Source of the DNA: Cardiocondyla obscurior
Taxonomy: Eukaryota; Arthropoda; Insecta; Hymenoptera; Formicidae
Assembly: GCF_019399895.1 (NCBI RefSeq)
Contig: NC_091864.1
Location: forward strand, 5,372,001 to 5,436,000
Direction of reading: 5' to 3'
Length of the DNA stretch: 64,000 nucleotides
Positions within the stretch are counted from its first letter, which is position 1. Every line of letters starts with the position of its first letter. The position numbers and the translations under genes are program-made. This document shows positions 21,973 through 34,225 of the stretch, one piece after another. The notes below the pieces were generated by a model. That model searched no databases and was not told the DNA's origin. It saw only the letters and a program-made list of their open reading frames with translations.

Positions 21973-24504
21973 TTATTCAAACGCCTGCCACTTCGTTATC
22001 TGTTGTCCCGGTTTCGCCAGAGCCTGTTTCCACTGCTCACCGTAAGTTCCACCGACATCGGGACCGATCACAAAGTGGCCCACTGGAGTCTTTTTACCTA
22101 AATATTGCGTAGCAATAGATTTATGTATCGATCGATATCTTATATATTTATTATATTATCTCTATATTATCATAAAAGTAAAATTGTTTTTATGCTTACC
22201 CATTTTGTTCTTCGAGACGAATTTTACGACGAAGCTAACGTCATTTAGCGCTCCTTTGTACGGATTATCTGCGACGACTCTTGCCGACTCGGACGAGAAT
22301 TTCATGGAGACCGTCGGTGTAAACCGGTCGCTTTTCCAGAAATGAGTCACTCTACCCATATCAACTACCGACATTTTTAGGTACATTTGTCCCTTCAACC
22401 CTTCGTGCTCGTGCATCGTCTGAAGCGAACATCGCAGACGATTTAGAGACAATATCAGCTGACCGCCAGTGTCCTCGTCTTTTTCGCCTTTCGATAGACA
22501 CAAAGATAGTTCGACTTGTCCCTTCTTATTCTCTTTCTGAAACAATATTATTTCGTAAATATATATACATTAGATAAAAAATAGACGACAAGTGTGTAAA
22601 GAAAATTTTCAATATTTACAAAAATTAATGCTCATTAAGAATACAATGATGCAAATGTTCAAGTAAAAAAGTTATTGCATGCACATATTGGCATATACGA
22701 TATTACTTAACAACTTTGGCTAACGCAATATTGTGTTAACCAAAGATCGAATTTGCATGCGCATAGCAAACGATGTTATTCTTCTTCGCTCGGAAATAGC
22801 ATAAGTGTGGTTTTTGCGACCGCAGTTTCGTTGTTACGCAAACTTACTCTTTCTTCGGCACCTAGAATACCACTGGCAATCGGTCGTAGTGGTTTCCACA
22901 AGTCTCCCGTAGACACGTCGCTGGCGTGTTTCGATTTCGGAGGTTTGCAAACGAAGTTCTTCGGGTCAAGTGGAACCGTTGTTGCGCCGACGGTTCTCCT
23001 CTTATCGTAAGCTCTTCTCTCCGCGATTGTAGGCTCCGCAAGCTTATCCGAGTTCTTACCGAAGAACTGACTGAGCAATTTGTTCTTGGTGGAATCTTGC
23101 TCGCCAGAGGTACTCTGACCGTCCTTCTTCTTCCCGCCCTTCTTCGCCTGCTCTTTGGTGGGCGACGTTTTCTCTTTGTCCGCCTCTTTTTTCTCGGTCG
23201 CTATCAAAGGCTTGTCCTCGAGAACCGCGTAGAGAGTCGCGACGATGAATCTGGACCCGTTAATCTCCTCCTCCACGACTTTCGTTTTGCCGAACTTCTG
23301 CTTGGTTTCCTTGCGCAGGTGGAAAACAAATTCCTCGTTCCACTGCGGCCAAGATTCGTTTCTTGAAGTGGTCTCAAACTTCTCCTTCCCGGGGATCAAC
23401 TTCACCTGAAAAATTGTTAATGTCAGTCTTTTCGATATTTGATGGATTCTCCGACTTACGATTTGTTAACGCGAGTTTTACAAGGTTGAAACATATGTAA
23501 ATAAAAAGTGAGATAAGTAGTAAAATTAAAGAAATTAATATTTTACCTTGTACCTATCTCGCAGTGAGAATATCTGTTCTAAAGAATCCATCGGATGGTA
23601 AAAAGCTTATTTCTAATTAATTGGAATATTCTCCCAAGGGTATGAAGATAAAATTTATAATCCATCTGTGATGGAAACTTTTGTAGTCATAAATAATGCA
23701 ATTAACGCTAGAAATATTCATAGCGACTTGTCTGCCAGACATTTCGTTAACGATCCGTAGTGTACACCGCGCCCGTTCCCGAAATATTGAAACGTCGAAT
23801 TGATTTTTACTATATATATACATATATATCTATTATTTTGTCCTATTCGTTTGAACAGCGGCCGCAGGAAGTTGTAAAGAACATTCTCTCGCCAGTCAAT
23901 AAGATACTACAGTCAGTGCCGGGCTTCTATAATGCGTTACTCATATCGTATTACGTAACTGTAGATAACGTTCAAGAGTGCTGGCGAGCGTCTCTTTATA
24001 CGTATAATTCAGCCTCGAGCGAAGCGCAGCGGAGCGCGATCTCGTAGTTTGCCAAGAAGTGCCACCTCCGACGTGCATTTATCGAACGGCAATTATTTCG
24101 TCGCTCTATTATTCAAAGACTAAAACCTTGCATTAAATATTTCGATTATTAAAAAAAAAAAACTCTTTAAATATGTTCGCTGATAATACACCGTCGAGGA
24201 TAAAAGCGATCGCTCGAGGCGTACGCGCTTTTTGTTTACTCAATTGCAAACCGGCGCTGCATTCCCGATGCTGCATCACCTCTGGTGTTTACTCTACCTT
24301 CACGACGTAGCTGTTGACTCTGGTGAAACCGAAATTCTGCGGCAAGTGTCTGGCGCCGAGCACGACGACGCTCAGCGTCTTCTCGTTCGGCGAGTGCATG
24401 ATCCTGATGCCGATTTCCGGCTCGAGGTTCACCGTACGGTCCAGCGGCGTCGACACATTCTTCAGGCTGCTGTCGATGAAATTCCGGATCTTGGCCAGCG
24501 CCAT
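21973..24504 (-). CDS. Synaptotagmin-like protein with two C2 domains, no transmembrane segment
   Basis: Four exons, 24504-24298, 23405-22848, 22536-22200 and 22097-21973, with GT-AG introns and matching phases, encode 408 residues. The start ATG has a good context (GCGACCATGG) and in-frame stops (TAG TGA) lie upstream. A first C2 domain covers about residues 30-140, a Lys/Ser-rich linker about 140-255, and a second C2 domain about 262-395. The ending, QWKQALAKPGQQ then ITKWQAFE, resembles the end of synaptotagmin C2B domains. No signal or membrane segment is visible, so the protein is probably cytosolic and binds membranes or proteins. The Ca2+-binding loop of the first domain reads NFGFTRVNSYVVKV, lacking the usual aspartates, so Ca2+-independent binding is likely. 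If intron 2 is retained, translation continues 23 residues past 22848 to a stop at 22776, giving a 278-residue form with only the first C2 domain. Confidence 0.88.
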
Positions 24505-27500
24505 GGTCGCGGCGGTCGTCCTCCGTGAGGTCCCAATTACAGGCTTATCGGCGAACGAGCGATCGTTCAGATAACGGGTCGATCACTACGGTAGCGTTGC
24601 CCGCGAACGCTGCAAAATTGCACCGTGCGAGCGTTTTACTATGAGCCGCACAAGCGCACGCTAAAGGTGCGCTATTAATACACATGTGTATATGTATAAT
24701 ACCGCCGTCATGCTTGCCCGCGGTTGTCCGGAGACGCGATTTTCGTAGCGACATGAAAGATTGTTTACCGCGGATTACGACAAGAATTTCCGTGAGATAA
24801 CGAGGAGATCTTTGACGTTTCTATTTTCACCACGATGGTAGGAACGATCGTTAAAACAATGGCACAATAATTTTATTTCATAATTACATTCACGTTTGAT
24901 CAGCGCGTCACATTTTTAACTTCAAAAGAATAATTCTTTTAAATTATATTATTAAAAAAAAAAAGAAAAAACAGGATACAAATTTATTGTGACGTTATTG
25001 TTATTTTACAACAGAAAATCAATTACTTTATAGATTTGTAAATGTTTAAGGATAGTCATTACCGAGTGAAAAGTGTCGGAACGATTGTCGCTATGCCGAT
25101 TTTCTTTCGAGTCTCGGATCGCAAGGCGTGACTAAATTTTTTTTCAATCGCAGAGTGATAGTGCTTTCTCCTCTCGGCAACACAATATCTCTATTAACAA
25201 GTGATTATCAGCTGTTCTGAATTAGTCACGGCCCAGCCCTTTCGCTCCTAACGCGATGGAACCGCGTACATACGAGAACGGAATGCCCGAGAGCGTTGAA
25301 GAAACGATCGAACTTTCCCTGAGCGGTAAAGAAAGAAGTTCCGTTTCGTCGTCGATCGATCCGGAGCAATCCTTCTGTGCCGCAGAATGCCATGAGGAAA
25401 ATCGCGTTTAATGTCGAGACGCGATGGCACCGACCTCGATTATCACGTTATTAACTGCGGAGAATTAACGAGGTAAATACGATTGAAACCCTTAGCATCT
25501 CCCGCCTTCTTAATAGAGACTTTAACGCGCGGTACGTCATTCAGAATTAAAAAAAAAAAAAAGCAGCAAAAACAATAACTTTTAATCTCGTTCCCCCTTT
25601 CTTTCATTCGCAATGTGAATAAAAATCCAACGCTCCAATTATATTAATCGAATGCTTTCCCAGCACGTTCGATCTGTTTTTTCCGGTGCAAAAAAAAAAT
25701 AAAGAAAACAAACTTTAAAACTGTATTTCGATTTTTGTTTTGATTAAAGTTCAATGTGATTTAGGTTTGATTTTATTTTTATTCATCAATCTTTGTGATT
25801 AATTAACTCCAATAAATGTGCTTTCTTTTTATCATTAGAAGCGACGGAAAATAATCTTTTACAAGCCTCACGGTATTTCGATGCGAGGGCGTGTGTCGTT
25901 TCAAATTCTCGTGAAGGATTACAATGCACCGGGGGTCGGGTAGCGTGTCAAATAGCTTGTTTCACGCGCGACGATGTCCAAGCTGTTTGCGAATTAACGT
26001 GACTCGCGGGAAAAAGGCCTCTGCTGGACGTACCATAGCCGCGATTCCAGAGCAGACACTGCCGTACGTGGGCTGCGATGACCGAGATCTCGGGCAGGAA
26101 GAGGATCGTTGTCGGCCGCCCGCGATCTCCGACGTCTGGCCTGGTCTCGTCTGGCAAAGGGTGCGATCTCCTCGTCGACGGTGTCAGCCGCGCAGTGCCA
26201 CGGTCGCACTAAAAACCGATCGAACGTGTACACGCACCACCACCTCCGCCGATCGCCAGGAGGAATTCGCCGAGGGCTTTCACCGCGACCGTCCTCCGCG
26301 GCGCGATTCACCGCGCATTGCGGGCCGACCGAGACTCAGGCAGCCATCGTCGGCGACCGCCAACGAGATACGTGGTGCCCCATGAATGGCCGGTAAAACG
26401 CGAGTACGAATCGTTCCTGCCGCAACGTGGAACAGCCGTTGACTTCGTTTGCGCGCGACGCGCCGCCGTGGTATGTAGCTCGCTTTCGCGTGGGTTCCCT
26501 TTATAAGAGACTAGCGTGGTCGGCTTGCAGTGGCGGATCGTACCGAGGCGTTCTTCCGATGGGCACTGGTCAAATGAAAAATATACGAAACCGAACGAGG
26601 CTCGAGAGATCCGCCGAGAGGCGTTTGCACCGTCCCGCGTGCACGCGCAATTAAATTCTGACGCAACCATAGCGAGCAATCGAATTTAAAGCTGATATTG
26701 ATTTTAATTTTTAGATTGTTATGTTTGCGAACTTTTTATTATTTGTAGCTACAGCACTGCTGTAAAAGTGGTCGTTTCTGTGTTGAAGCAGGGGATTTAC
26801 TTATACGTACTCGTCGTACACCGTTGCTAGGCTGCGTAGTTGTAGTTGTGGAGTGCCGCCTGTTGCGCGCACAAGGTCGCACACTCACACGGCCGGTTGC
26901 CGTACGTGTACAAGTGCTCACCTGTGCAGGTACGTGAACATGCACGAACCTCTATGTGAGTAAACGCGACACATGGCCGAAAGGTCCAGGTATAAGATGC
27001 AGGTCCGTAAATTGTCGTAGACTCTCCTTGCTCGAAATAATGTATCAGACAAGTATAAACACCGAGGAATACGCGATTAAAAAATTTCAAGTCGACCTGT
27101 CATAGCATTTCAATAATGAATGTAACACAAAACCTTCCTGAAAGTGACATATTTTTTCGTGGAAAAAAAAAGAAAAAAAAAAATATGACATCATCTTTTG
27201 GTGAGAAAAAAATACAAGTTTTGTGACGGAGCTTAGATAATGTATCAGGTCGACGTGGTGCCGTGATAAGCGGGCTCAATAAAAAGATTACTTCGAATTA
27301 GTGATGAAAAATTGATATACGTGAGCGGCTAGTTGTGCCACTTAAAGGCGTATGGGGAAACAATAGGTCGGCGAATCGCAAGGGATTACTACGTAATATG
27401 GATTTACGCGATTCGATGCGTAGAAGTAGCTAATTGTAATGTTGCACGGCGATCTCGTGCGGGCAGCTCGAAGGAATGCGGCAAAGGACGTCGTTGCATA

Positions 27501-28240
27501 GAAAATGAATCTCGCAAGCTGCATTAGAATATGCATTAGAATATGTATTTAACGTGCCGTTTAAAAGCGTCTGTCCGCGGAAAAACAAATTAGTCAATAC
27601 GCATGTGATTTAATTAAGCAATTTAATTTGCGATTAATTTAAGATATCCGACGTAATTTATCGCAGTTCAATCTTTGGACCTCTTATTTTTATTTCAATG
27701 GCGCGAGAGATAGCGCCGTGAGAATGTGAAAGTTTTAATTATAATAACGACGCTTTTTCATTAATTACATTTATCTTATTTCCTTTTTTTTTTTGTTTTG
27801 CTTGTCGTGAACGACAGATCTCTGTGGTGACAAATACATCTCGTATTCGCGGTCGCATTATTTCAAACGCGATAGTATTTAAATACACGTTCCGGGCGAT
27901 GTTCCACGCGTATCTAATTGCGTTGATCGCACGTGATGATATGCAAGGATGGTCCCGTCAAGTATATCGTGGCCTTCGAAGTTAAATAATGTTCGTCATC
28001 GTATTATATTAAACAAATCGTATTATATTAAACAACATCTATTAAAAATAAATGAATTCCCTCTGTCACCATATTGTGGTTTATTATTTTCTCAATAAAG
28101 TGCCCCGCGCGCGATTGCATATTTCGTTCCAAAAAGACATACTGTTAAACATTAATTAAGAAACGAGTAAAAGAAAAAATAAAATAAGGTGGAAATAAAA
28201 ATAATAGTTACCCGACGTGGTTAAAAAGATAGGATTTGAA
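24505..28240. other. Upstream region of the C2 gene; no gene recognised
   Basis: It presumably holds the promoter and 5' UTR of the C2 gene, but I cannot place a start site. A CpG-rich block at about 25.9-26.7 kb has ORFs open on both strands without domains. A TATAAG at 26502, 27 bases before a GCAGTGG, could be a plus-strand promoter but leads to no recognisable exon. The rest is AT-rich with poly(A) runs near 24956, 25550 and 27163. Confidence 0.5.
27998..28035. repeat. Tandem duplication of a 19-base unit
   Basis: Two perfect adjacent copies of ATCGTATTATATTAAACAA. Confidence 0.95.
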
Positions 28241-29725
28241 ATTGTTACTTGTTAAGGTAGCAGAGACTGATCTTTTCCGCGGAGGCTAAGCGGCGGCTGT
28301 CGAGGGGTTGAGGGTTGAAGATAGGTCCTTGCACCCTGCCACAGATGGCAACAACGGCAATGCTGAACCCCATCTTCCTGTCAAACCTCCACAGTTGACG
28401 AACAGCTGTTCGGCACCGCCATGGCGCACGCGACGTCGCGACGTCAAAGGCCCTTCGAACAATTTCGATTTGTCCGTGCCGAAAAAATCTTTCCGTGTCG
28501 TGACGCAATCCGCCTGGTAATAAACTTTCGATCGTAAATCGCTATCGCTCAGCAACGCGTTGTGCCGTGCCGATCGTTTATTCGCGAGTGATAAAGTGAC
28601 GTTTCGGAAATAATAAGTGTAACGTTTGTCTCTTAGCAGGTAAGAGTTTATTGTTTTTTTTTTTTTTTTTTTTTTTTCCGACGCCTCTGCGCTTAGAACA
28701 ATGAGTAGACGTCATTTTTAATGCGATAACGCAGCGGAAAGAATGAAACTCATGCGGCAGATCGGAGAGATATATCATCTGCAGCAATATGTAATTATGT
28801 CGTGAATGTTAAGTAGAATTCTTTTTAGTTTATTATTTTTGTAAGAAATTTTAAGGAATTTTTATAGGATGTGCGTTATTTTTTTCTTTTCACTACACTT
28901 ATTATTTAATATTATTTAAAAACAAATGGAATGTGTTGGACTTTTCTTTAGAGATAAAATAATTCTTTACAGTATTTAACGCTTTTTAATTAATCAAGAG
29001 AAGATTATTTCAAGAAGTGCAAAGAAAATTATTTATTTATATGTTAAGCAGTATCTAATTTTGTTTTATGCTTAGATAGGTTACAGATACGTTCTCTTTA
29101 AATTTAATTCTTGCTCGTACTACCAGAATACCTCACCTAAGTTGTTATGAAATACTTAACATCTTCATCGTGAGATGGCACCACATAGATATATTTCGTT
29201 TTAACAAATGCGGAATAATCTGCTTTATTTTACAGAAAAAATAATCGATTATAATTTATATTTAAATTTGATACACTTATCGCTTCTACATTTCTACATT
29301 TATTCTATAATTTATATTTAATACAAAAAAATAATTAATAAATAATTTGTGCGTTTTAGGAAAATTAGGATTTTCTGTAAAATTGATTAAAAAATTCAAA
29401 TAAAGCCAGAAAGAGAAAATTTTATCACACACATATTCTATATTAAACGTAACAACATGTGTGATAAGCTTATGCGCTTATAATTAATTTACCGCGTAGA
29501 AATTCAAGAGCGTTTTCTATAATAAATGTTCGAATGAGATTCGGAATTAGGTGGACGAGAGTTTCGTATTTGAACGTGCTCAAGGTTCCTTCTTCTTTAC
29601 GATTTGATTTGTTTCGACGTACTAATATAATTTATACACGCGTAACGAAGAGCAATGGGAATGTAACTCTTTCTTTCAAAAGGAAAAGGCGAGATACACG
29701 ATCCGGAAAATCATACACTTTGTTT
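28241..29725. other. No gene recognised
   Basis: A CpG-rich block at 28245-28560 is open in two minus-strand frames (a 42-residue ending MGFSIAVVAICG... has a faintly hydrophobic start), but nothing resembles a known protein. A poly(T) run of about 23 lies near 28655-28677. The remainder is AT-rich. Confidence 0.45.
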
Positions 29726-30001
29726 TCAGTTATGCGTGTTCTTATTCAAGTCACGTTCCGACGACAAGGGTAATAGCCCCGAACTTTGTCTTCGTCGGAT
29801 CAGCTTAACTTCCGGTAGTAAAATTTCACGAAATTCTAGCGCGGTCTCGGCGAAATATGTTTTCTGTGGTTCCTGGCATTTTTCAGCTTGATCGATCACT
29901 GCCACGCTGTTGTACGCGGGAAGGCCGGAGATATAGCAGACGTTTTTATGAGTTTCCTGGAACACGGCCGTTACGTTACGCCGATTAATTTCCATTATCA
30001 T
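29726..30001 (-). CDS. Unrecognised 91-residue ORF
   Basis: From the ATG at 30001 this frame encodes 91 residues (beginning MIMEINRRNVTAVFQ). Composition is balanced, with no low-complexity segment, and it includes EFREILLPEVKLIRRR and three cysteines. It has no signal peptide or membrane segment. I do not recognise a family. The length alone does not exclude chance, and no promoter, splice partner or poly(A) signal was found, so this may be an accidental ORF, a relic or a lone exon. Confidence 0.2.
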   Translation of the reverse strand: MIMEINRRNVTAVFQETHKNVCYISGLPAYNSVAVIDQAEKCQEPQKTYFAETALEFREILLPEVKLIRRRQSSGLLPLSSERDLNKNTHN

Positions 30002-30010
30002 AACGCGCAC

Positions 30011-31816
30011 GCACGCTTCGCGATTTCGCGAAATTAAATTAAAAGAATAATTCGAGGACGAGAAATGGGAATTAATTTTAATCTACGAAAATTAGCTAAA
30101 CACACAGTTTATTTTTGTTAATGCGATCGTAAAAATATTCACCTTTACGCGTACGCTTGTTTAATGCACCGGCGAACTCCAATTATCCGAATCTATTTCA
30201 GAGCTATCTGATGTTCAATATGACGGTGCCGCAGCGGCATGGTAGGATGGAAAAAAAAAAAAGAAAAAAAATGCCGATATGGTAAAATCACATTATGCGC
30301 TAGTAATCCGCGCTGCATTACGATGAATGCTGCACGTGTCCGCGGCTTTTCCGCGTCACGAGATTCATGAATGCAAATATTCCACGAATAAAGAGTCACG
30401 CGCGCTCTTTACATCATTCACCTTTCTCATTTTTGTTCCGCATCTCCTACCCACCCTCCTGCGCGCCACCCTCCCTTTTTCTCGCGCCTTTGTTCTTCCT
30501 TACGTTACTTCCCCCGGCCTCTCGCCCGCCGTAACAAGTCAAACTTCCAGCTCTGGACGTTATCCTGAGACGCGGCCATTTTCGCATTTATGATTTAATG
30601 AACGCAACTCCGCGCCTTCCGCCATCGACAACGGTCCGTGCCTCGTTCCTCGATAAATCTCCGACACACGCCTTATTATAAACTCTTTTGCGCGGCGCAA
30701 TTTAAAAGTGCGCCTAGCAAGTTTCGTCCCGCGAAAGCTCCGTATTAAGCTCCCACTTTAAAAGCGGCACCGCGGCAGCCGGTAGAAGTATCGCCGAAGT
30801 TTAGCTAATCATTTCTCATCGCGGACGCTGATAAATTATTCAATTATAACGTCCACCCGTCGGCCGACCGAACAATTTCGAAGTGCCGGACGTGAGGAGG
30901 GGAACCGTGGCGAAGGGAAGAAAGAAACGCGGCGCATTCCTCGACGTTAACTATTCGAACGTTACCCGCGATATCGAATTAGCATCGCGCCAGCAACGTG
31001 GAGATTAAAGTCAGATTTCAAAGCACTTGGTAATTCCCTGTACGTATTTCTCGCACGTAGTCGCAGCTTGATATATATAACCTCCCTTTGACCCTGCGCG
31101 CCCTTTTAAGTGCATCATTACATATTCTCTTTTGTAATGCCGGGCTTTATGCAGACCACATTCATAGCACCTTCCCATTCTTGATCATATCGTATATTAA
31201 CCGCCGTAAGGTATTAATTATATAATTTTATTCCTTTATCAAACGCGTTTTTCTATCAGCTAGATGTGTGTTTTACAAATATTTTAAAAAGACACGCGCA
31301 TGTATTATTTTCATTACGTCGATAATTATTTTATTAGAAGTAGACGAGTTTTTGAAACGAAATATTAAATCACGCGTTACCGATACATTCAGTAAGATTT
31401 GATATCGTATTTATTACGTACTGTACTATTTTTATGTCACCAACGTTGTGCAAAGTTTCGTTAATGGTTGGATCCTTTTTGGTCCGCGCGAAGAACGATT
31501 AAATGTATCTAAGGATAGCAAGCCGGCTTGAAATGAAATCTATTTATGTCCCTGGTGTGTATTTCAATGTAACTCTGTTAATATCGTTTTCCTCGACGTG
31601 TTCACCTCGCCGCGTTGTATGACACTTTGTTCCAGTTCGCAGTACGAAGACACAGAAAGAGGTCGGAAGTTTCTGGATGTCAGTAATGAATATATGAATG
31701 CATAAGCGGTCGCCGTTTGTCACTCGAGAATTGTACTCGTATCGTTTCGCGAATATCTCGCGTCAAAAATGTCAAAAATACGTTTTCAATACCGGCGATA
31801 TATTTAACGAGGGTAA
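30011..31816. other. No gene recognised
   Basis: Mixed-composition spacer with a CpG-rich stretch at about 30.4-31.0 kb. A poly(A)-rich run lies near 30250. No coding or RNA feature was supported. Confidence 0.5.
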
Positions 31817-32266
31817 ATGTGCATATCTCACGTTGCCGTCCTTGTTGAGAAAAAAAAGTCCAACTCTAACGATATATTTTTTCTCTTTTTTTCCCCACGT
31901 TTTTCTACGATTTTAATATACTATATGATCGCGGCGTATCAATTGTTCGACTTCCAACGTGGACAGGGATTTCATTTATTTTCGAGAAAGTTTAAATCAA
32001 ACCGCCATTACCTGCGATGCGGCAACTGTGACGGAGCGTTTCGATTCACCAGAAGGCAATTGAAATTCGTTTCGTCACCGGCTTTTACGAGTCGTCCCTT
32101 TTTGCGATTCTACGATTTATATTGCGATTTTATGTTTTATTTCAATAATTTCCTATCCAAAACTGATATTTTGAATCTCTGCGAACATCTAAAAAGAATT
32201 ACGTCCGATGTTAACGCTTTTGATTATATACGATTTGACAGTTTTTTAATTTTTCGATTATCTTAA
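31817..32266 (+). CDS. Unrecognised 149-codon ORF in AT-rich DNA
   Basis: An open frame of about 450 bases in DNA of roughly 35-40 percent GC, where stop codons should be frequent. From the internal methionine MIAAYQLFDFQRG onward the composition is varied and aromatic-rich (DLYCDFMFYFNNF near the end). No domain, signal peptide or convincing membrane segment was recognised, and nothing nearby shows a promoter. It could be a degenerate exon or chance. Confidence 0.15.
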   Translation: MCISHVAVLVEKKKSNSNDIFFLFFSPRFSTILIYYMIAAYQLFDFQRGQGFHLFSRKFKSNRHYLRCGNCDGAFRFTRRQLKFVSSPAFTSRPFLRFYDLYCDFMFYFNNFLSKTDILNLCEHLKRITSDVNAFDYIRFDSFLIFRLS

Positions 32267-34080
32267 TTATTACTGCCTGTATCCGTTTCATAGTAAGACA
32301 TTTCAAGATTCTAAATTGGCGCAATTTAATGATGTGGAAAAATACAATTCGCTCCGTACGTGGACTTTTAAAGTTCGAAGTTTTTTAGACCTCGACAAAT
32401 GTAAATTTCTGTCGATTACGATTGCCACCCAAAAATCTGTTTTGTGAAATACGCTCGTAGTTTGTCAATCATGCTGAACGGAGCGCTTCGGAAAATCGAG
32501 ACGTAAACAATTATTCAGCACGCGATTGTGTGCGTAATTTATATGTAACGTAAAATTGTTTAATTCATGATCGCGGCAAAAAAAAAAATAATAATAAATA
32601 AAAAAATAAATAAAAAAAAATGCGTGCAGTTCTTGCCATTTCGCTGGCGGTACTAAATTGCCATGAATTTCGACACTTCGTGCAACTCGAATCCCCGAAA
32701 CTTCGAGATAAAACGGATTAGTACCGTAGCCGAGTGAAGTGGGGGGAAAAGCGGAGGATGTAAATCGATTTCGTCGTGCCCTTAAATTCTATTAGCGCCA
32801 ACTCCGATTGCATTCTTCAAATGGAAATAGGGAATGAGATTTTCGCGACGGAGAAGTGATTCCGACAAAGCAAAGTCGCGCCGGGCGTGTGATTAGATTT
32901 TACACTCTCGCTTTACCTTCACGGGCGCCGTTGTCTTCGTCGTGTCTCTTAAACGAAGCCTCGCGCCGGAACGGCGCGGGGCGATATCGGAAAATAAATT
33001 TTGCGTAATCGTGTTTCGAATACCGGACGGGGAGAGAGGGGGAAGCCACTATGGCTATTAAACGCAGGAAATTCTTGTCCTGCCCTGGCAGAGAACTAAC
33101 TGGACCATTTCCCTTTCCAGTTTAAACTGCCATTTGTGAAACCGTCTGCCGCGGCGAACGAGTGTCCCGGTTCCTGTTCTATCGTTGATGATTTATTCAA
33201 TCGCGCGCTTGTCGATATTTATCGTCCGCCAGCCGTTCCGACGGAGCCAGACACTCTCCCGACGAGATAAATCACATCATCGTAGACAAGTAGCGGTCCA
33301 GCCAGCACGTGGCAATCGGCACGCCTGCCAAAACGCGCGTTCGTACGTACGTGGAGATTGCATTAGATCGATACCGTATTGCTTAATGACGGACCGTTTC
33401 CTTTACTAGCTGTCTTTTTCCGTCGTTAGAATCAAACGAGCGATACTCTTATTTCACCGTTTCTTCTTGAAACAGAATCATAACGTCGCTGTTACAACTT
33501 CCCTCAGATTTTCTGTAAACTTACACGGGCTGTACGAGAAGTACGAAGAATAAGAGACGATTGGAAAATATTACGTTATCCTGCGTTTTTTGCATTATTT
33601 TATTATTTCTCATTGAACAGCTTTACGCGACGATAAGACATGTCATATTTTTCCTCTGGCCCTTCAAATTTTCGACAAGATTGGCCCTGGTTTACCACGG
33701 ACGGGATGTAACATGCAAATGTGATGAGATGTTGCAGCGTAGACGTTGTACAGAACGACACTTCATCGTTGCTAGGGTTAATGCAGAGTCGGGCGAGTTT
33801 CCCACCCCGCCTACCGTTGGAAACTTTGAATCCGACAGCCTCTAGCTACGTCGCGCAAACTAAAACGTTCGCCTCGCGAATCCGCCGAGGATCCACTCCC
33901 GGGGAAAGTCCCAGGTAGGAAACAAATCCCGTCCGGGTGAAATGGCCGTTCGAGGGAGTTGCTGCAAACGATTGAATACACGCCACGCTCGATTACTTAA
34001 GCGCGCCCGCGCGCGCGCGCTTCGAGATTTCTCGAGCGTGAGTCGGATGCTGCGCGGAAGATCGACTGAGGCACCCACGG
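32267..34080. other. No gene recognised
   Basis: Spacer that rises in CpG content towards 34 kb. An A-rich run lies near 32580-32620. An ORF at 33561-33845 has a hydrophobic start but lacks an ATG at its beginning and any domain. No RNA gene was seen. Confidence 0.45.
34001..34020. repeat. GC dinucleotide repeat
   Basis: Alternating G and C over 20 bases, broken by one CCC, about 80 bases before the candidate TATA at 34100. Confidence 0.9.
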
Positions 34081-34099
34081 CGTGATGCGAGACAGCGGA

Positions 34100-34225
34100 T
34101 ATATAGTGCGACAAGAGGGGCAGGAACGTGTGTCGGGCTGACGTCGTTTCGTGGGGAACGATATCGATTTCGACCTGTCGAGCGTGAGCGATTTCGACTC
34201 GGAAGACGGAGGAGATAACGTAAGT
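34100..34225 (+). promoter_or_regulatory. Candidate TATA promoter and untranslated first exon
   Basis: TATATAG at 34100-34106 sits in a CpG-rich block. About 30 bases on, a possible first exon (about 34131-34219) ends at a consensus donor, AAC/GTAAGT (34220-34225). The frame that reads NDIDFDLSSVSDFD across it is closed by a stop at 34139-34141 and has no ATG, so the exon would be untranslated. No good initiator was seen and no downstream exon was identified. Confidence 0.25.

Noticed and set aside
22926..23366. 146-codon plus-strand ORF rich in leucine
   Set aside because: Antisense shadow of the Lys-rich exon of the C2 gene.
25924..26385. 153-codon plus-strand ORF and several minus-strand ORFs
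   Set aside because: CpG-rich block open in many frames; Arg/Pro/Ser-rich with no recognisable family.
26502..26535. TATAAG with GCAGTGG 27 bases on, as a promoter
   Set aside because: No exon, donor or coding start of note follows, so too weak to list as a feature.
26827..27090. Cysteine-rich 87-codon minus-strand ORF with a hydrophobic start
   Set aside because: Cysteine spacing matches no known secreted peptide, the start is weakly hydrophobic, and there are no splice or promoter signals.
34139..34219. Coding reading NDIDFDLSSVSDFD before a consensus donor
   Set aside because: A TGA at 34139-34141 closes the frame upstream and there is no ATG or usable acceptor between. At most an untranslated exon.
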